The notes below the pieces were generated by a model. That model saw only the letters and a program-made list of their open reading frames with translations, was not told the origin of the DNA and searched no databases. A stretch of 64,000 nt of DNA from Bryopsis sp. KO-2023 (lineage: Eukaryota > Chlorophyta > Ulvophyceae > Bryopsidales > Bryopsidaceae). The stretch covers positions 5,580,001-5,644,000 of the forward strand of contig BSYQ01000004.1 of assembly GCA_030272585.1 (NCBI GenBank), written 5' to 3'. Position numbers and translations under genes: made by a program. Position 1 is the first letter of the stretch. The number at the start of each line of letters is the position of its first letter. Shown in pieces: positions 1 to 11,800 of this stretch.

Positions 1-2954
1 TCTCTTACCCCCACTCAAGATTTTCTATCCACCAAAACGTCACTATAATATCACAAAGTCAAAACCCCATTTCTCTTTCTTTCTTTCCTTTCTTTTTTTT
101 TTCCTTCCTTTCGCCCTTTTTCTTGCTTTTCTTTTTTTTTTTTTTTTTCGTGTGTTTTTTTTCTGAGTTTTTTTCTTTTCCCACCTTTTCTATCACTCAG
201 CCAACCCCTCCCACGCTTTCTCTTTAAAAAAAAAAGAACACCACACACAGATATGAAAAAAAAATCCACACAAAGATCAGCATTTTTCACCCATTCTCGT
301 TCCATTTTTTATGGGGGTTCCCCTTCCAGGTGTTTTTCCCTTTTTCCCTTTTTCCTTTTTGTTTTTAATCTTGTTTGAACTCCACGCATCCATTAGAAAG
401 AAAAAAAAAGAGACACCATCACAACTTGAAATGAAAAGGGGGTAGCTTTTCAAGAACGAAAAAGGAAACAAAAAAAAGAAAAAGAAAGAGTCTCTCTCCT
501 ACTGAATATATATATATAGATATTTCTTTTCTTTTTTTTGTTATGGGGGGCAAGTTTGTAATGCTGTGAGAAGCATGTCGAGCTCTGAATGGGTAAAACA
601 AGGGCATCTCAGGGAATCCACCTCATCTCTGTTCGACATTGAAGGGAAAGACATGTCCCTGCTGAAAGAAACATTTTCCAATGTCAATTCAACCACCAAA
701 AACTCGAGAACACTAAATAGAAACAACAAAGCAAATAATGGGGACAAACAAAAAACAAAACAAACTGAATATAAATATAAATATCTATCTAGAATTAAAA
801 ATATATATGTAGATATATATGTATATATATTTAACTATGGGGAAAAAAAAACCAAGCCAAATATAAATATAAATATAAATATCTATCTAAGTTGAAAAAT
901 ATATATATATATTTAAATATGGTTATAACCGTGCCAAAAATTCGTACGCTGTTAATGTGAATCGAGAGGTGGGGGGGTCCCCAGATGCCATTCAATTGCA
1001 TAGTGGGTAGCCGTGGAATTTTCATCTGTGCTGTCATGTACAGCCTATTAACATAGTTATGTGAATGGGAAGCACTCAGCCTTTCGGTCGTGCGTAAAGA
1101 CATGTCAATTTCAGTATTTACGTGTACGTGCGTGTGTGCGTGGAAAGGAAAGTGGATGAACCACAAGGATGTTTCTGATATTAATACGTGGAAAAAACAC
1201 CAGTCCACTTCCTGGGGTATTGTCAAGAGGCCTGTAGGTGGTGATGGAAATCACCCTGAAAAATCGTTTGACAACCCCACTTGGCCACAGCCAGATCCAA
1301 TGTTTCAGGGTTTTTTTTTTCCGTTTTTCATGTTTGCTTTTTTTTTGGAGGGGGGGTGAGAGAGCGCACGCCATCCCACTTCTTCCAACTTCTTTTTCGA
1401 CAGTTTTGTGTGTTTTAGAAATGATTTTGAAAAAGAAACAAAAGGTCAATATGTCTGGAAAGAAGGGGGGGGGGAGGAGGCAGCACCTCTTCATTAGCTC
1501 GCCCAGCAAAGCTCTGGGACTCGCAAGATCGTTCATGTAATTGAGCGTTTGGAGTTCTTGCGCCACAAGATTCTTGTGCTCGGAAGAACCCATGTAACTA
1601 TCGTTTCCTGGGGTCGGAAGATTTAACAACAGCCCTTCATGCACCAAGATGGAAAAATAAAAAGAACACAAAAATGTCACCTCCTTTTCCAAAAAAGTTG
1701 AAATGAAAAAGCTTGTTATGGATCCTACGCTGCTTTTCGTGTTAATTTATTTCATTTTTTTTTTCTTCCTTTTTTGTTTTGTTTTGGGGGGGGGGGGGGG
1801 AGAGGATAATGAATTTGGGAGCCCATCCACAACCAAAAGACTGGAAAACAAAAGATTTGAAGAACAAACTTTCTTTTTTTCAAGAAAGGACAAAATTGAT
1901 CTCGGTGATTGCTGGAAGACTTTGTTTCCAACATCAACATCCCTTAATCGAGTTTTTCCACTTGAGCCAGTTTCACTTTGTTGATTCTTCGATTGGTTTT
2001 TAATCATTGGGCCTACCATCTGAAATGGAGGTGGGTGCACATGAAGGGAAAAAGTTGCTGGTGGGCTCCAGTCCCCCCATTCGGAGTCCCATCGATGGCC
2101 CAACCTTCGGTGGACCGCTGCTGCTCAAATGCTTACCGATGCCCTGCCCATTCCGACACTCTGGAGTCTGACATAGAAGCAAGAGACCCACCGATCACTC
2201 ATTATCCCTCAGCTATTTTCTATCTCTCAGTTGTTTTTGCCCTTATTTTTCTTATGTTTCTATTCTACTTTTTTTTTTTTTTTTTTCCGGGAGGGGAGGC
2301 GGTGGGTTTTTGTTTTTTTTCCGTTTTAATCAATCAACTGATTTGTTGCTAGCTTGTGGAGAGGGTCGCAAGGTTGCAAGGGGGGAACAAGCAAAAGGTG
2401 CACCCGAGAAATCCAAGCGCCCCCCCCCCCCCAAAAAAAAGAAAAAACTAATTAAATAAAAAACAATTTTCAACGACATTCGTACACTGTGAACCACATT
2501 TCTTCGTAAAATTTGTCAAAATTCTGGGCAGGGAACGGAGACCCACGTTGGCTGCCAAGCTGCTGTCTGGTTTTGGAAATCCCCCAGATCCACTCCTCGT
2601 CTCAACCAATACATTGTCCAAATCTGTGTTTTGACCATTAGCTTGCGACTGGCCCTCTGTAAAAAAGAAAAAGACAGCAAAAGGCAAAAAAAAGTCGAAA
2701 TTCGGTACATGAATCCATGGCAATTATGGTTGCTCGCGATGAATTCCACACGAAAAACAAAAAATGACCTGGAGAAAATTCTCTCTCTCTCTCTCTCTCT
2801 ACTCCTCCCTTGCAGATTTCTATTTCTTTTCTTCCTAACTGTTGTTTTCGCTTGGTAAAACTTCGCCAAGTTTTCATATATATCTCTACACGACCATTTA
2901 ATCCATTCCTCCTTTGATGAGGGTTTTCTTTTCCTTTCTTTCTTTCCTTACTTT

Positions 2955-2985
<31 letters not shown>

Positions 2986-2998
2986 GGGGTTGAATTTG
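1..2998. other. gene-poor low-complexity stretch, weak minus-strand coding signal
   Basis: This stretch is mostly T-rich, A-rich and G-run low-complexity DNA. No complete gene can be drawn. Two minus-strand segments look weakly protein-like. One is around 2450-2650 (rich in Ser, Asn and Gln). The other is around 1485-1640 and contains SSEHKNLVAQELQTLNYMND. They lie downstream of the MYB gene on the same strand and could be extra C-terminal exons of it, but no convincing splice chain was found. A diverged AT-rich duplication sits at about 770-905, with two copies of an ATAAATATCTATCTA-type block. A dispersed-repeat copy lies near 1050-1115. Confidence 0.4.
1050..1115 (+). repeat. dispersed SINE-like repeat, copy 1 (short, diverged)
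   Basis: The segment contains CACTCAGCCTTTCGGTCGTG, followed by CGTAAAGACATGTCAATTTC. It aligns with the core of the longer copies at about 9850-10115 and 48850-48990 (a GCACTCGGCCTTTTGGCC-like block, then CGTAAA, then TCAATTTCA/TTCAATTCAA). Only the core is recognisable here. Confidence 0.5.
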
Positions 2999-4400
2999 TC
3001 AACATTTTGGGCAAGTTTCATCATTAGTAATAGAACTGTGATGAAGTCTACGTCGGATTTTGCTTTCCGTGATCTCGGAAATTTCTTTCAAGAGAGAGAT
3101 GTGGTCGGAAGCTACCTCACTCCCTGTGACGAGCGCGCCACAGAAGGCCTGACCCCACCCCCCCCCAAAAAAAAGAAAAACGCTCCCCCCAACGAGTCGC
3201 ACCTTGTTGCCGCGATAGCAATTTCCCTCTTTTCGAACGCTTCACCCCGTTGGCATTTTTCCGCCGCGCCAGAGCCGCCCAACGGTTTTTCACGGCGTTA
3301 TCCGTGCGCCCTCCCACGAGTTTCGCTATCAACGTCCACCTGTTCCCATGGACGGCGTGGGCTTTTTGAAGAATGTCGTCCTCCTGCGCGTATCACCGTC
3401 GTTTTTTTTTCAACACCCAAAGCTCGCCACACGGTTTCATGTCCAGCAACTTTTTTTCCCTCCCCCACCCCCCACGTGAGAACAAAAATAACATACATGA
3501 TCTCTCCAGCTCGTTCAGAATCCTCCCCTTCCCTCCCAACCCCCGTCTCACACCACATCAAGAAGGTCCTTCAGGAACACTAGCTCCTGCGCCTCGAAAG
3601 GAATGCGCACCAGAAATAATTTCCCCCACTTAGCCATAAAATACTTATTTCCCCCGAGGTACTCCGTCGGCCTTAAGTACAGGACGAGGAAAACCGTCGC
3701 AGCTCCCGCGTACTAATACTAAAAATGTATCAACCCAACGACAAAGATTACTGCTCTATGCCACCGCACCTCCTCGCTCCAGGAGCCCTTTTTGACGTCC
3801 AGGCTCAAGCAATTTTTCCACCGTCTTCTACACTGCGCTTTCCGAAGGTAGGACAAAAAAACAAAAAAAAACGGTCAGGCGTAAACCACCGAGAGCCAAA
3901 AATACCGCCGTCGAGTTTCAAAACTTCAACCACCCACCTGCTTACTGCCTTTGTTGGTCCTGAGTTTATCCGCGATCAATGACCACCGCTTGTCACCATA
4001 TTCCAACACCAAGTGCCGCAAAGCCTCGTCTTCCTGTCCGCACAAGTTTCCAGCGTGAACCAGGCGGGCATAAAACACACCACAAGACGCATCCGTTCAC
4101 AGAAACTCGTTCCCCCCTCCCCGCGTCAATACGTCGCGTATGTACACCCAAAGTCGACCTATCGGAAGGCGGCCCCGCACCTGAGCTGTCCACACGATCG
4201 AATTCGGCATCCTCGGGTGGGCCGCGGACTTGTCTGGTGAGTTTGGAGCACTGAGGGGGCAAGCAAAGACTGTGATGGCGCGGCTCTCCAAAAATGTCCA
4301 ACAATCGAGTCAGGTGACAAGACAGACCGATTTATTACCCCACGTGCGCGTCGAATTCCTGGTGTACCCCCACTACTCCAATTTCGTGCATGTCTGACAT
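2999..4400 (-). CDS. R2R3-MYB transcription factor, FLP/MYB88-like
   Basis: DNA-binding transcription factor, expected in the nucleus. Six exons: 4400-4339, 4250-4181, 4033-3938, 3832-3770, 3383-3203, 3123-2999; all phases agree, giving 198 residues. After a short acidic N-terminus come two MYB repeats. The first runs from [20 protein letters not shown] through WSLIADKL to CRRRWKNCL. The second runs from [13 protein letters not shown] through [10 protein letters not shown] to [14 protein letters not shown]. Each repeat has the regularly spaced Trp residues, and [10 protein letters not shown] is the recognition-helix signature. The CRRRW..L..D.K.G.WS.EED linker resembles the FLP/MYB88 class, which controls cell-division and stomatal genes in land plants. 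A role here is not shown. The C-terminus is short for the family, so further 3' exons toward 1500-2700 are possible. The start is the first ATG in frame with the MYB repeats. Confidence 0.85.
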
Positions 4401-5101
4401 CGGGACAGCGTCACAGTCTTTTTCCTGGTGGAAACTCTGCATCCACCACCATGACTACCGGACGGGTACGACGATGGCCCGTTCTGCGGTTTGTAGTTTT
4501 TTTCAACCAAACCGCCTGTAGTACATACGCCCTTGTGTTTGGCCGCTTGGCAGGGAGGGAAAAATCCTGGTGAGATCGCCTCCACAGGGCGACCCAGCGT
4601 CACGCGGACCGCAATTTCAGGGACTTTCTGCTGCAAAAAAACGGTGGTTCGTTTCCATGGGTCGAAACGCCAGAGAAACGCCCCCCAGGTTCAGGTCTCG
4701 TCTGCGAGCATTCGACTGCGCCGAGGACGCGCGCTCACTGCTCTCTTTTCGCCTCGCCGCACTCAATGATTCCACCCTGCGTATGAATAGGAGAGGCGCG
4801 GACTTGGGGAATGCGCCCATCGGAGGAGAGTTTCTTTACCACCCGGAAAACCTTCGACAGATCCTCACCGCAAACCAACCAGGCGATTCCAAACCACCAG
4901 TCCACCCACACCCAAGAAGTCAGACCTGAATCCAAGAGAGTCCTGGTCCACCAACACAAATGTGCATCGTTTGGGAAAAGGAATATCCTTTCTCCTTGTG
5001 GATAGTACTTGTCTGCGTAACACCACGAAGGCCAGAATGGTCCCAAAATTGTGGGTGGGGCCTCACAGAAAAAGTTCAATTGCCCGACTGCAGACAACAC
5101 A
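4401..5101. other. intergenic, nothing recognised
   Basis: This is GC-richer sequence upstream of the MYB gene. Short open frames occur on both strands but none resembles a known family. It probably holds the MYB promoter and 5' UTR. Confidence 0.4.
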
Positions 5102-5103
5102 TA

Positions 5104-5926
5104 CAGTAGTGATTCCGATATAGTGCCGCTCGATATAGTGCCGGCTTTCAGTATAGTGCCGCTTTTCTTCCAGAACCAGAACTGAAACGATATTGTGCCG
5201 GTTTTGGCAAAACCGGCACTATTTCAAACATCTGCACAAGGATGATAAAAATCTAACAGAAAACTTGAAAATGAAGAAGCCGCAAAAAACATACATCAAT
5301 CAATTACAGCAAAAGAGGCCATCACCCAAAAAAACATCACAAGCGAGTTCTGTATTACGAGAAAATTTCATGTCAGACTGAAGTCTCATCAGAACACTCC
5401 GTCCCTCCCTTTGCCTGTGGCGGCCTGTCCACATTGATGCTGTAAAAAATGAGGCGGAGAAAGCTTGGTGTTGTGCGAAACGCTAAACACTAAAAGTGGA
5501 CGAGAAACTGTGACACTTTGAAAGGTTTCTAATGGCTAGAATTTAGTGGTGTAAGATTTGTGGCTAAAGATATGTGGTTCAGAGTTGAGATAATTTGTGG
5601 TGGCGACGAGTGTTGGAAAAGGATAAGAAGGGACTTGTGGAACGGATATTAGGGTGTAAAAAAACGTTTTGGTCTTTCTTAGTTACATTGCCCATGCAGC
5701 GTTGCTGAACGCTTACTGGGTTGGGAACGTGGGTGGAACAATTTAATCTTGATTTTTTTGCAACATAATAAAAGCTTTGCTTGCGTAAGTGTTGGTTCTT
5801 CGCACTCGCAGCACCCAGTCCGACTGGAAATCATGGATCGGGCGCTGATTCGATATTGTGCCGGTTTCGATATAGTGCCGCTTTTTCGCTGGGGCGCAAG
5901 GCGGCACTATATCGGAATCACTACTG
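5104..5926. mobile_element. pogo/Tigger-like MITE (non-autonomous DNA transposon)
   Basis: The element is 823 bp. Both ends carry the same inverted repeat, CAGTAGTGATTCCGATATAG, continuing for at least 5 more bases, flanked by a TA on each side (5102-5103 and 5927-5928). A CAGT start and a TA target duplication are typical of pogo/Tigger elements of the Tc1/mariner superfamily. The ends contain repeated GATATAGTGCCG-type motifs: three within 60 bp at the left end and three near the right end. They could be subterminal transposase-binding repeats, but that is inference. The interior has no transposase frame, so the element depends on another copy for movement. The near-perfect terminal repeats suggest a fairly young insertion. 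Confidence 0.88.
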
Positions 5927-6300
5927 TAACGCCTTGAAACGTGGACACGTGGTGATATGGCGTTTCGTCAGAACTCTTCCCCACACGCAGCATTCCCAAA
6001 TATAGAGGTGCCGTCGTGGGAGAAGGGCGCAAAGCTGGCGTGGACTGGCTGGGCAACAAGATTTCACTTTTTCATGAAGGCGCAAATCACGATGGCACGT
6101 GCCGGCTCTGCAGAGCGTTTAGGATGACTGTAAAAGTCGAGCGCCCCCCCGTTCTTCATTTTCTGTTTGAGCAGCGCACAGCCTCCTTTCCCACGTACGT
6201 GGGCCCACCCGCCACAAGAACAAGGAAACAGTGGCGCTGCTTGTGTTACAGTGAGGAGCCCAGCAAAGCTTCTGCAGGAGCTCTCCCCACCAGCCGTCGT

Positions 6301-6597
6301 TCACCTTAAGGATCCACAAGCTTGTGGATCCTTAAGGTTGTGGCTCTGTGCAATGAAATATCCTTCCTGAAACGACTCGAACTCCTGAACTCGAGTACTT
6401 TCTGCAGCAGAACGGCACGAGAAACGGCAACTTTCCAGCTGCAAACCCACCTTGTAAGTTGCTGGCGAGCCAAAAAAGACTGCGGGAACGCGTGGCTCCG
6501 CGCGGACTTCTATAAACACATATGTGTCTGGCATGTCGACAACGCTTTTCACGCCGGCGACAATTTGCTTTTTGCCACGGAGATATTTTCCCCACAA
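6301..6597 (-). CDS. unidentified open frame, possible exon
   Basis: I do not recognise this protein. The frame starts just after a possible splice acceptor (TATTTAAG) and stays open for 98 codons. Its first 49 codons have a natural protein look (DMPDTYVFIEVRAEPRVPAV, then FFGSPATYK) and end at a possible donor (GTGGGT at 6450). The next in-frame acceptor (TTTCAG, exon from 6366) would add 21 residues and a stop at 6301. The last part is encoded by half of a 36-bp palindrome. No ATG-bearing first exon was found upstream, so this may be a relic or chance. Confidence 0.25.
   Translation of the reverse strand: MWGKYLRGKKQIVAGVKSVVDMPDTYVFIEVRAEPRVPAVFFGSPATYKVGLQLESCRFSCRSAAESTRVQEFESFQEGYFIAQSHNLKDPQACGSLR
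6303..6338. repeat. perfect 36-bp palindrome
   Basis: Two 18-bp arms meet with no spacer: the left arm is ACCTTAAGGATCCACAAG and the right arm is its exact reverse complement. The centre is an AAGCTT hexamer. A perfect palindrome this long with no loop is unusual outside regulatory or recombination sites. Confidence 0.95.
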
Positions 6598-7484
6598 CTT
6601 AAATACTGTTCACAAGGAACTTTCCTCAAATAAACCCGTTGATAAAGAAATCAATAGAGAGTAGTCATGCATTTGCAGACAAAGCATGCAAAAGAATTTC
6701 CAAGTTTTTAGAGACCTGCAGGTCCCAGCTGGGAATAAAAGCAGGACGGTTGAAGAGAACGCTGCCAAGAGCACCAGTGGCGTTTTGACCCGTTGAGCCC
6801 GACTTCTCCGTTCAAAACAACAGCTCTTTGGGACGTGATACGTCTGACTTACTCGGAGTGCGCCAGTCACGTGCACAGCCCCGTGGTTTGGTCGTGTCTG
6901 CGGACGTACTAAACCTGGTGTGCATTCTCGCTCGGGTTCGGGAAGCATTGCTTTGCTCGCCTCCTTTGTGTCCATTTCCGCTGTGCCCGATTAATATTTC
7001 TTTCAATATTGCAAGAAAACACTCGCAACAGGAGGCTTTAGAAAGCCGATGCGGTGATGACTGCATGTTGCACAGGTGTCTCCACCACAAAAAGGCACTC
7101 CGCAGCAAAAAAAGCCAGCGTTCAAAGATTGTCAGATCTCACGACGAGGAAAATTTTAAAATAACGGACAACACGAGAAAAACAAAAGAGGGAAAACTGC
7201 GCCGTCGACGTCGTCCTTTGAAATCCGAATCCCAGACTCTGGATCGGAGGCTGGATTGTCTGCTTGCAACGCGAGCAAATGTTGCAATTTTCTGAGATGG
7301 GGGACAAGATGATATCAAACAGTTGATGAAGGTAGGTTGCGAAAGAAATTAAAGCAGTGGTCAAGGTTCCACGATTGGGGATTTTCCTCCATCAACTTCC
7401 CCACAGAAAAAGCATGGCTTGGGATGAGCAACCATACGACTAAACTACCCCAACGCAAAGGGAAGTTTTATGGAGTTCTCCCTG

Positions 7485-7516
7485 TGATGCATATATTGGT
7501 TGATGCATATATTGGT
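7485..7516. repeat. 16-bp direct duplication
   Basis: Two exact adjacent copies of TGATGCATATATTGGT. They are probably a replication-slippage product or a small footprint. Confidence 0.9.
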
Positions 7517-8826
7517 GATAGCGTCTCCATTACCCATCCAACTTTTTGAGTGGAGTCCAAAAATTGAACTCCACTCTTAATTTAATTTAATTTTAAAATT
7601 GCATGCATGTTCAAAAAGACAAAAAGGGTTTGCTCCAATGATGAGCGATAACAGTCTAAAGGAAATTTGAACATGGGAAATCAAACAGACACAGGCGAAG
7701 TCGCCCCACAGTATCTCATCCCCTGGAGCTGAGTTTCAGACTCGTGATCTGGACAGCATGAATGAAAAAACTAGTAAGACACTCGTTCGTGCCGTGATTC
7801 TAGTGCAGACTCCATTTGTTCGTTTGATTGGGCATCAGTTTCTGAGCAGTTTCCTCAGCCAGATATGATGGTTCAACTCTCGACATCCAAAGAGGATCCT
7901 GGTGACTTGGATGGATTATCTCATTTAAGTCCAGAGGGGGGGGGGGGGAGGGGGATTGATCAATAATTGGTGGCATTTGAGGACAAGATTCCCTCCATCC
8001 TTCATTTCGAAAATCCACAAATGCCAAGCATGAGCCAAGCCCTGAAAACGAACCAATGGAAATCCCGATCTTGGGCAGTCACGAGCAGAGCATGAATTCT
8101 GATCGAGGCTGCAGCAGTTTTTCACATATTGCAGCTTATCATCAGCAGACCACAGCAAGCAGAAAAGCTTTTCTCAATCTGGCATCCCTGAGTGTTGTTG
8201 CAGGGCAGTTCCACCAAGGCAAAATCGATACCTCCCTAGTAAATTCTTCCACAACCACCCTGTCAAGCATTGCACCTTGGGCCAGCAGCACCTCGATGTT
8301 GCTCTCTTCCTGCCCATCGGAACAGCCCCCCAAAATGGAGGTCGATCAACTCCAGCCAAACCCCGCCCCCATTAGACAAATATCGTCACAATCCCAGTTA
8401 TGGGAGGTGCTTTCACTGTCGAGAATCGAGGCACGAAGCTTCCAGAAAAGCACTCTCCACTATTTTTGCCCAGTCAAATTCGACTGCCGATAACCCATTA
8501 TGTGCATATGCCACAGAACAGAAAGGATGCTTGCCATCCAATTTCTTTTTTTTGTTAAACATAATTGAGATTCTATATGCATAATATTACACCCACCAAA
8601 GGTCGGACAGACACCAATAAACACTGATAAAAAGGAAAAAAAAAAACCCATTCACTCAGCATCCACAGCCCGTTCCTGAAAATCAATCCCAGTCAGCCGA
8701 CATTTGACACAATTACACTAAAACTATTTGTTTCCCCCGGAAACTGCTCGACCCTCGTCTTTTTTTCTTTTTCTTTTTCTGTTCTGGCCTTGGCAAATTT
8801 TGCTCGATTTTCTATGATTGGCTTGG

Positions 8827-11800
8827 CTAAAACAATGGGCACCTCCCATCTTTGACAGGAATGATGCCATGCTCTCGGACATAACCGGACTCCTCCATGA
8901 CCTAAAAATGAAAAAAAAAAAAGAAAGAAAAACCTTGTGTAAGTGAATCAACCACCAGATTTTTATTGGCGAATGTCAAACTGTGGGGGCATCTTTTGGT
9001 CAGGCTGAACAAAAAATAGTCAGCAAAAATCATGACAATGATAACTAGTAGTGGTAAAATCGTGTCTATTTTTAAGAATTCGCAGAAGGAAAAATAAATT
9101 TGTAAAAAAAACAGAGGATGAGAAAGAGTCCAGATAGCAAAAGGGAAAACAATCCAGAATCTGACAAAGTGAACATGAAAAAAAACAGCTAAAAATTCCA
9201 TGGTGCAGAGAATATACTTCTATATTTACATGTTTGGGGGCTCAAAGTACTCAATGTCAGACTCGATGAAATGTAATGAATTATGAAGGCTTTTTTCAGC
9301 CGGTAGTAATTTCTTTTTAAATAAGCATAGTACTCATTATTGTATTCTTTGCATGCAAAGATTTTAAAAACAAAAAGACGTACCTGATCGAACAGATGGA
9401 GGCGGTTTGCACTGACAGCCTGTTCCCTCAAAATCTTCATGACCTTCCAGGCTTTTGCACAGCTGGTTCTCCAATGCACACTTAACCGCCCATGAAGCAA
9501 ATTCTGGAAAAAAAGGGCAGAAAAAAAAAAGAACAATTGAACAATCCGATAGATTGATTTGATGTGTTGATGCCTCAGTAAACAAAAAATTGAACAGCGA
9601 AGTATACCAACTGCATTTTCAACAAAAGAAAAAAAAAAGGGAAAAAAAAGACATCGCATATTTTCGGGGGGGGGGGGGGGGGAGAGCAAACAACCTTTAG
9701 GTATAAAATGAAAGGGCCAGTTTTTTTTATTTCCGTAGTTGGCCGGCTCAGAAAAAAAAAGTGGGGGGGGGGGGGGGCTCTTTTTTATTTGTTCCAATCT
9801 ATTTTTTTTTTCTTTTTGGATCTGGTGGGTCCAGCACATTCTGTATTTTTCCTGGCAGTTTTCTAGAACATCTCAAGGCTCTTCATCAGGGGATCTTCTC
9901 GCACTATTTTTGGTTGGATAAGCAATTTGGATCAGCGATTTTTTCTCGACATCCTCGAATCAGTTCCTTCTTAGTCTACCTTTTGGGTAGAGACTTAAGT
10001 ATGGACATTCTAATGATACGGTGGTTTCTCTTTTTCTGAGTCAGACTCTATATATTTCCGTGAACGGGCTGCACTCGGCCTTTTGGCCATGCGTAAAATA
10101 ATTTTCAATTCAAAATACACATATAATTTCAATCCAAACATATATTCGTTCTATTTTTTGTTTCATTTTATTTTCAAAAACGGGGAGAGACAGCAAGCAT
10201 CGATCCAACACCTCCAAAACCTCACCTTGTATTTTTCCTCCTTCGTTTCACCCCCCGAGTAGAAGCCTGTCGCGACTTTGACAAAATGCTGAGACCGCTC
10301 CGACAGCTTGAACTCCTCCTCCTTCACTTCCTTGGGCGGCAAATCTTTTTTCTTCTTGATGTTCATGCCAGGGACACACACAAACCCCCCCACGCTCCTC
10401 TCGGTGAACAGGCTGCTGTGATTGCCGATGCCCCTCTTCATAATGTGGTCAGCCGTTACAATGGGCATGCCTTTGATATATTCGTAAGGTTCGTCTGTTT
10501 CGAAATAAACGGGATTTCCCTCGGCTTTCCTCTTGACTCCGACGTTCACCATTGGCTTCTTCGTTTCTGAAACGGAATCGGCTCCTGGTTGAGGAAAGCA
10601 TGACAGGCGGCAGTTTGAATTATAAGTTATCGAGTTGGGAGTGATGGCATTTAAAAATATATATATATTTATTCCACTCAAGGGAGCATCTATTCTTTTG
10701 AAAATATCCCACTAAAGGGAGCATTTATTCAAAAAAAAAAAATCCCACTGAAGGGAACATTTATTAAAAAAAATATATATGCAGGGAGCATCTATAACTA
10801 AAAAAGCACCACACTGAATCGAACATTTATTTCTAAGTCCAACCCCCTCCCAAAAAAAAAATATATCGTTTTGCTTCCCCCACCCCTTTTCTGTTTTTCG
10901 CACCCTGCTCATCATTCACGCCACCATCCGGTTGCTCCTCCTGCTCCTTTCTTGCTTGTGGCAGCCCCATGGAAAATAACACTGGTGCTGGGACCAGATT
11001 TGACACTTCCTTTTCTGCACCAGCAGCAGCTTCCTGCATCGACTCACTTTCCACTTGGCCTCCAAACACCACATTCCCTTCAACCTGTCGAGGTTCCTGC
11101 GACTGGGCCCCAAAAACGACATTGCCCGAGTGTCCTTGCGACTGGGTGCTGAAACCAACCTTTCCCTGATATTCTTGCGGCTGGGCCCCGAAAACAACAT
11201 TTCCCTGGTCTTCTTGAAGCTGGGTCCCGAAAGAAACATTTCCCTGGTGTTCTTGAAGCTGGGCCCCAAAACCAACGTTTCCCTGGTGTTCTTGAAGCTG
11301 GGCCCCGAAAGCAACATTTCCTGGACCTTGCAGCGATGCAGTCCTGAAAGCCACGTTCGCTGGCTGCCCGCCAAATCCTGCACCCTCCTGATTTCTCGCC
11401 CCAAACTCGGACATCTCCATCGAATCCTGACCTTGAATTCTCAACCTCGGATCTCTATTCACTCCAGCAGGGGGGGCAGGGTTAGGATTTTCTCTGGGTG
11501 GGGTTCCAGATTCCCCCCCTCCATCGCCGAAGCGGGGTTGCTGCTCTGCGTCCCTTTGCAGGATGGGTTTTGCGACGGGAGCCCCTGAACTGGAAGTGAG
11601 TCGACCCCAGTCAAATTTTCCTTCACGCTTCTTGGGTGGAGTCTTTGGGGAGCCCACTGGATGCTGATCAAACGCAGTCGAACAATCGACAACTAGAGAC
11701 TGGGACGGGACGGCTGCCGACAAGTGTGAGGGCCCAGCTCCAAATCCCCCGGATCGAAACTCCATTTGGCTCGGGCCCTCTGGAGTGGGGGAGGGGAAAC

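Larger units (their letters stand above)
5929..8826. other. intergenic region with unassigned short open frames
   Basis: About 2.9 kb lies between the MITE and the DCD gene. No gene is confidently recognised. It holds one protein-like minus-strand frame (6301-6597, listed separately), a long perfect palindrome at 6303-6338 and a 16-bp direct duplication at 7485-7516. A minus-strand stretch around 8140-8340 reads SNIEVLLAQGAMLDRVVVEE and is weakly protein-like. It could be a decayed gene or transposon fragment. Confidence 0.35.

Noticed and set aside
9384-9503. Alternative frame CALENQLCKSLEGHEDFEG over the seventh DCD-gene exon
   Set aside because: It looks protein-like, but only the other frame matches both the acceptor and the phase-0 donor of the preceding exon.
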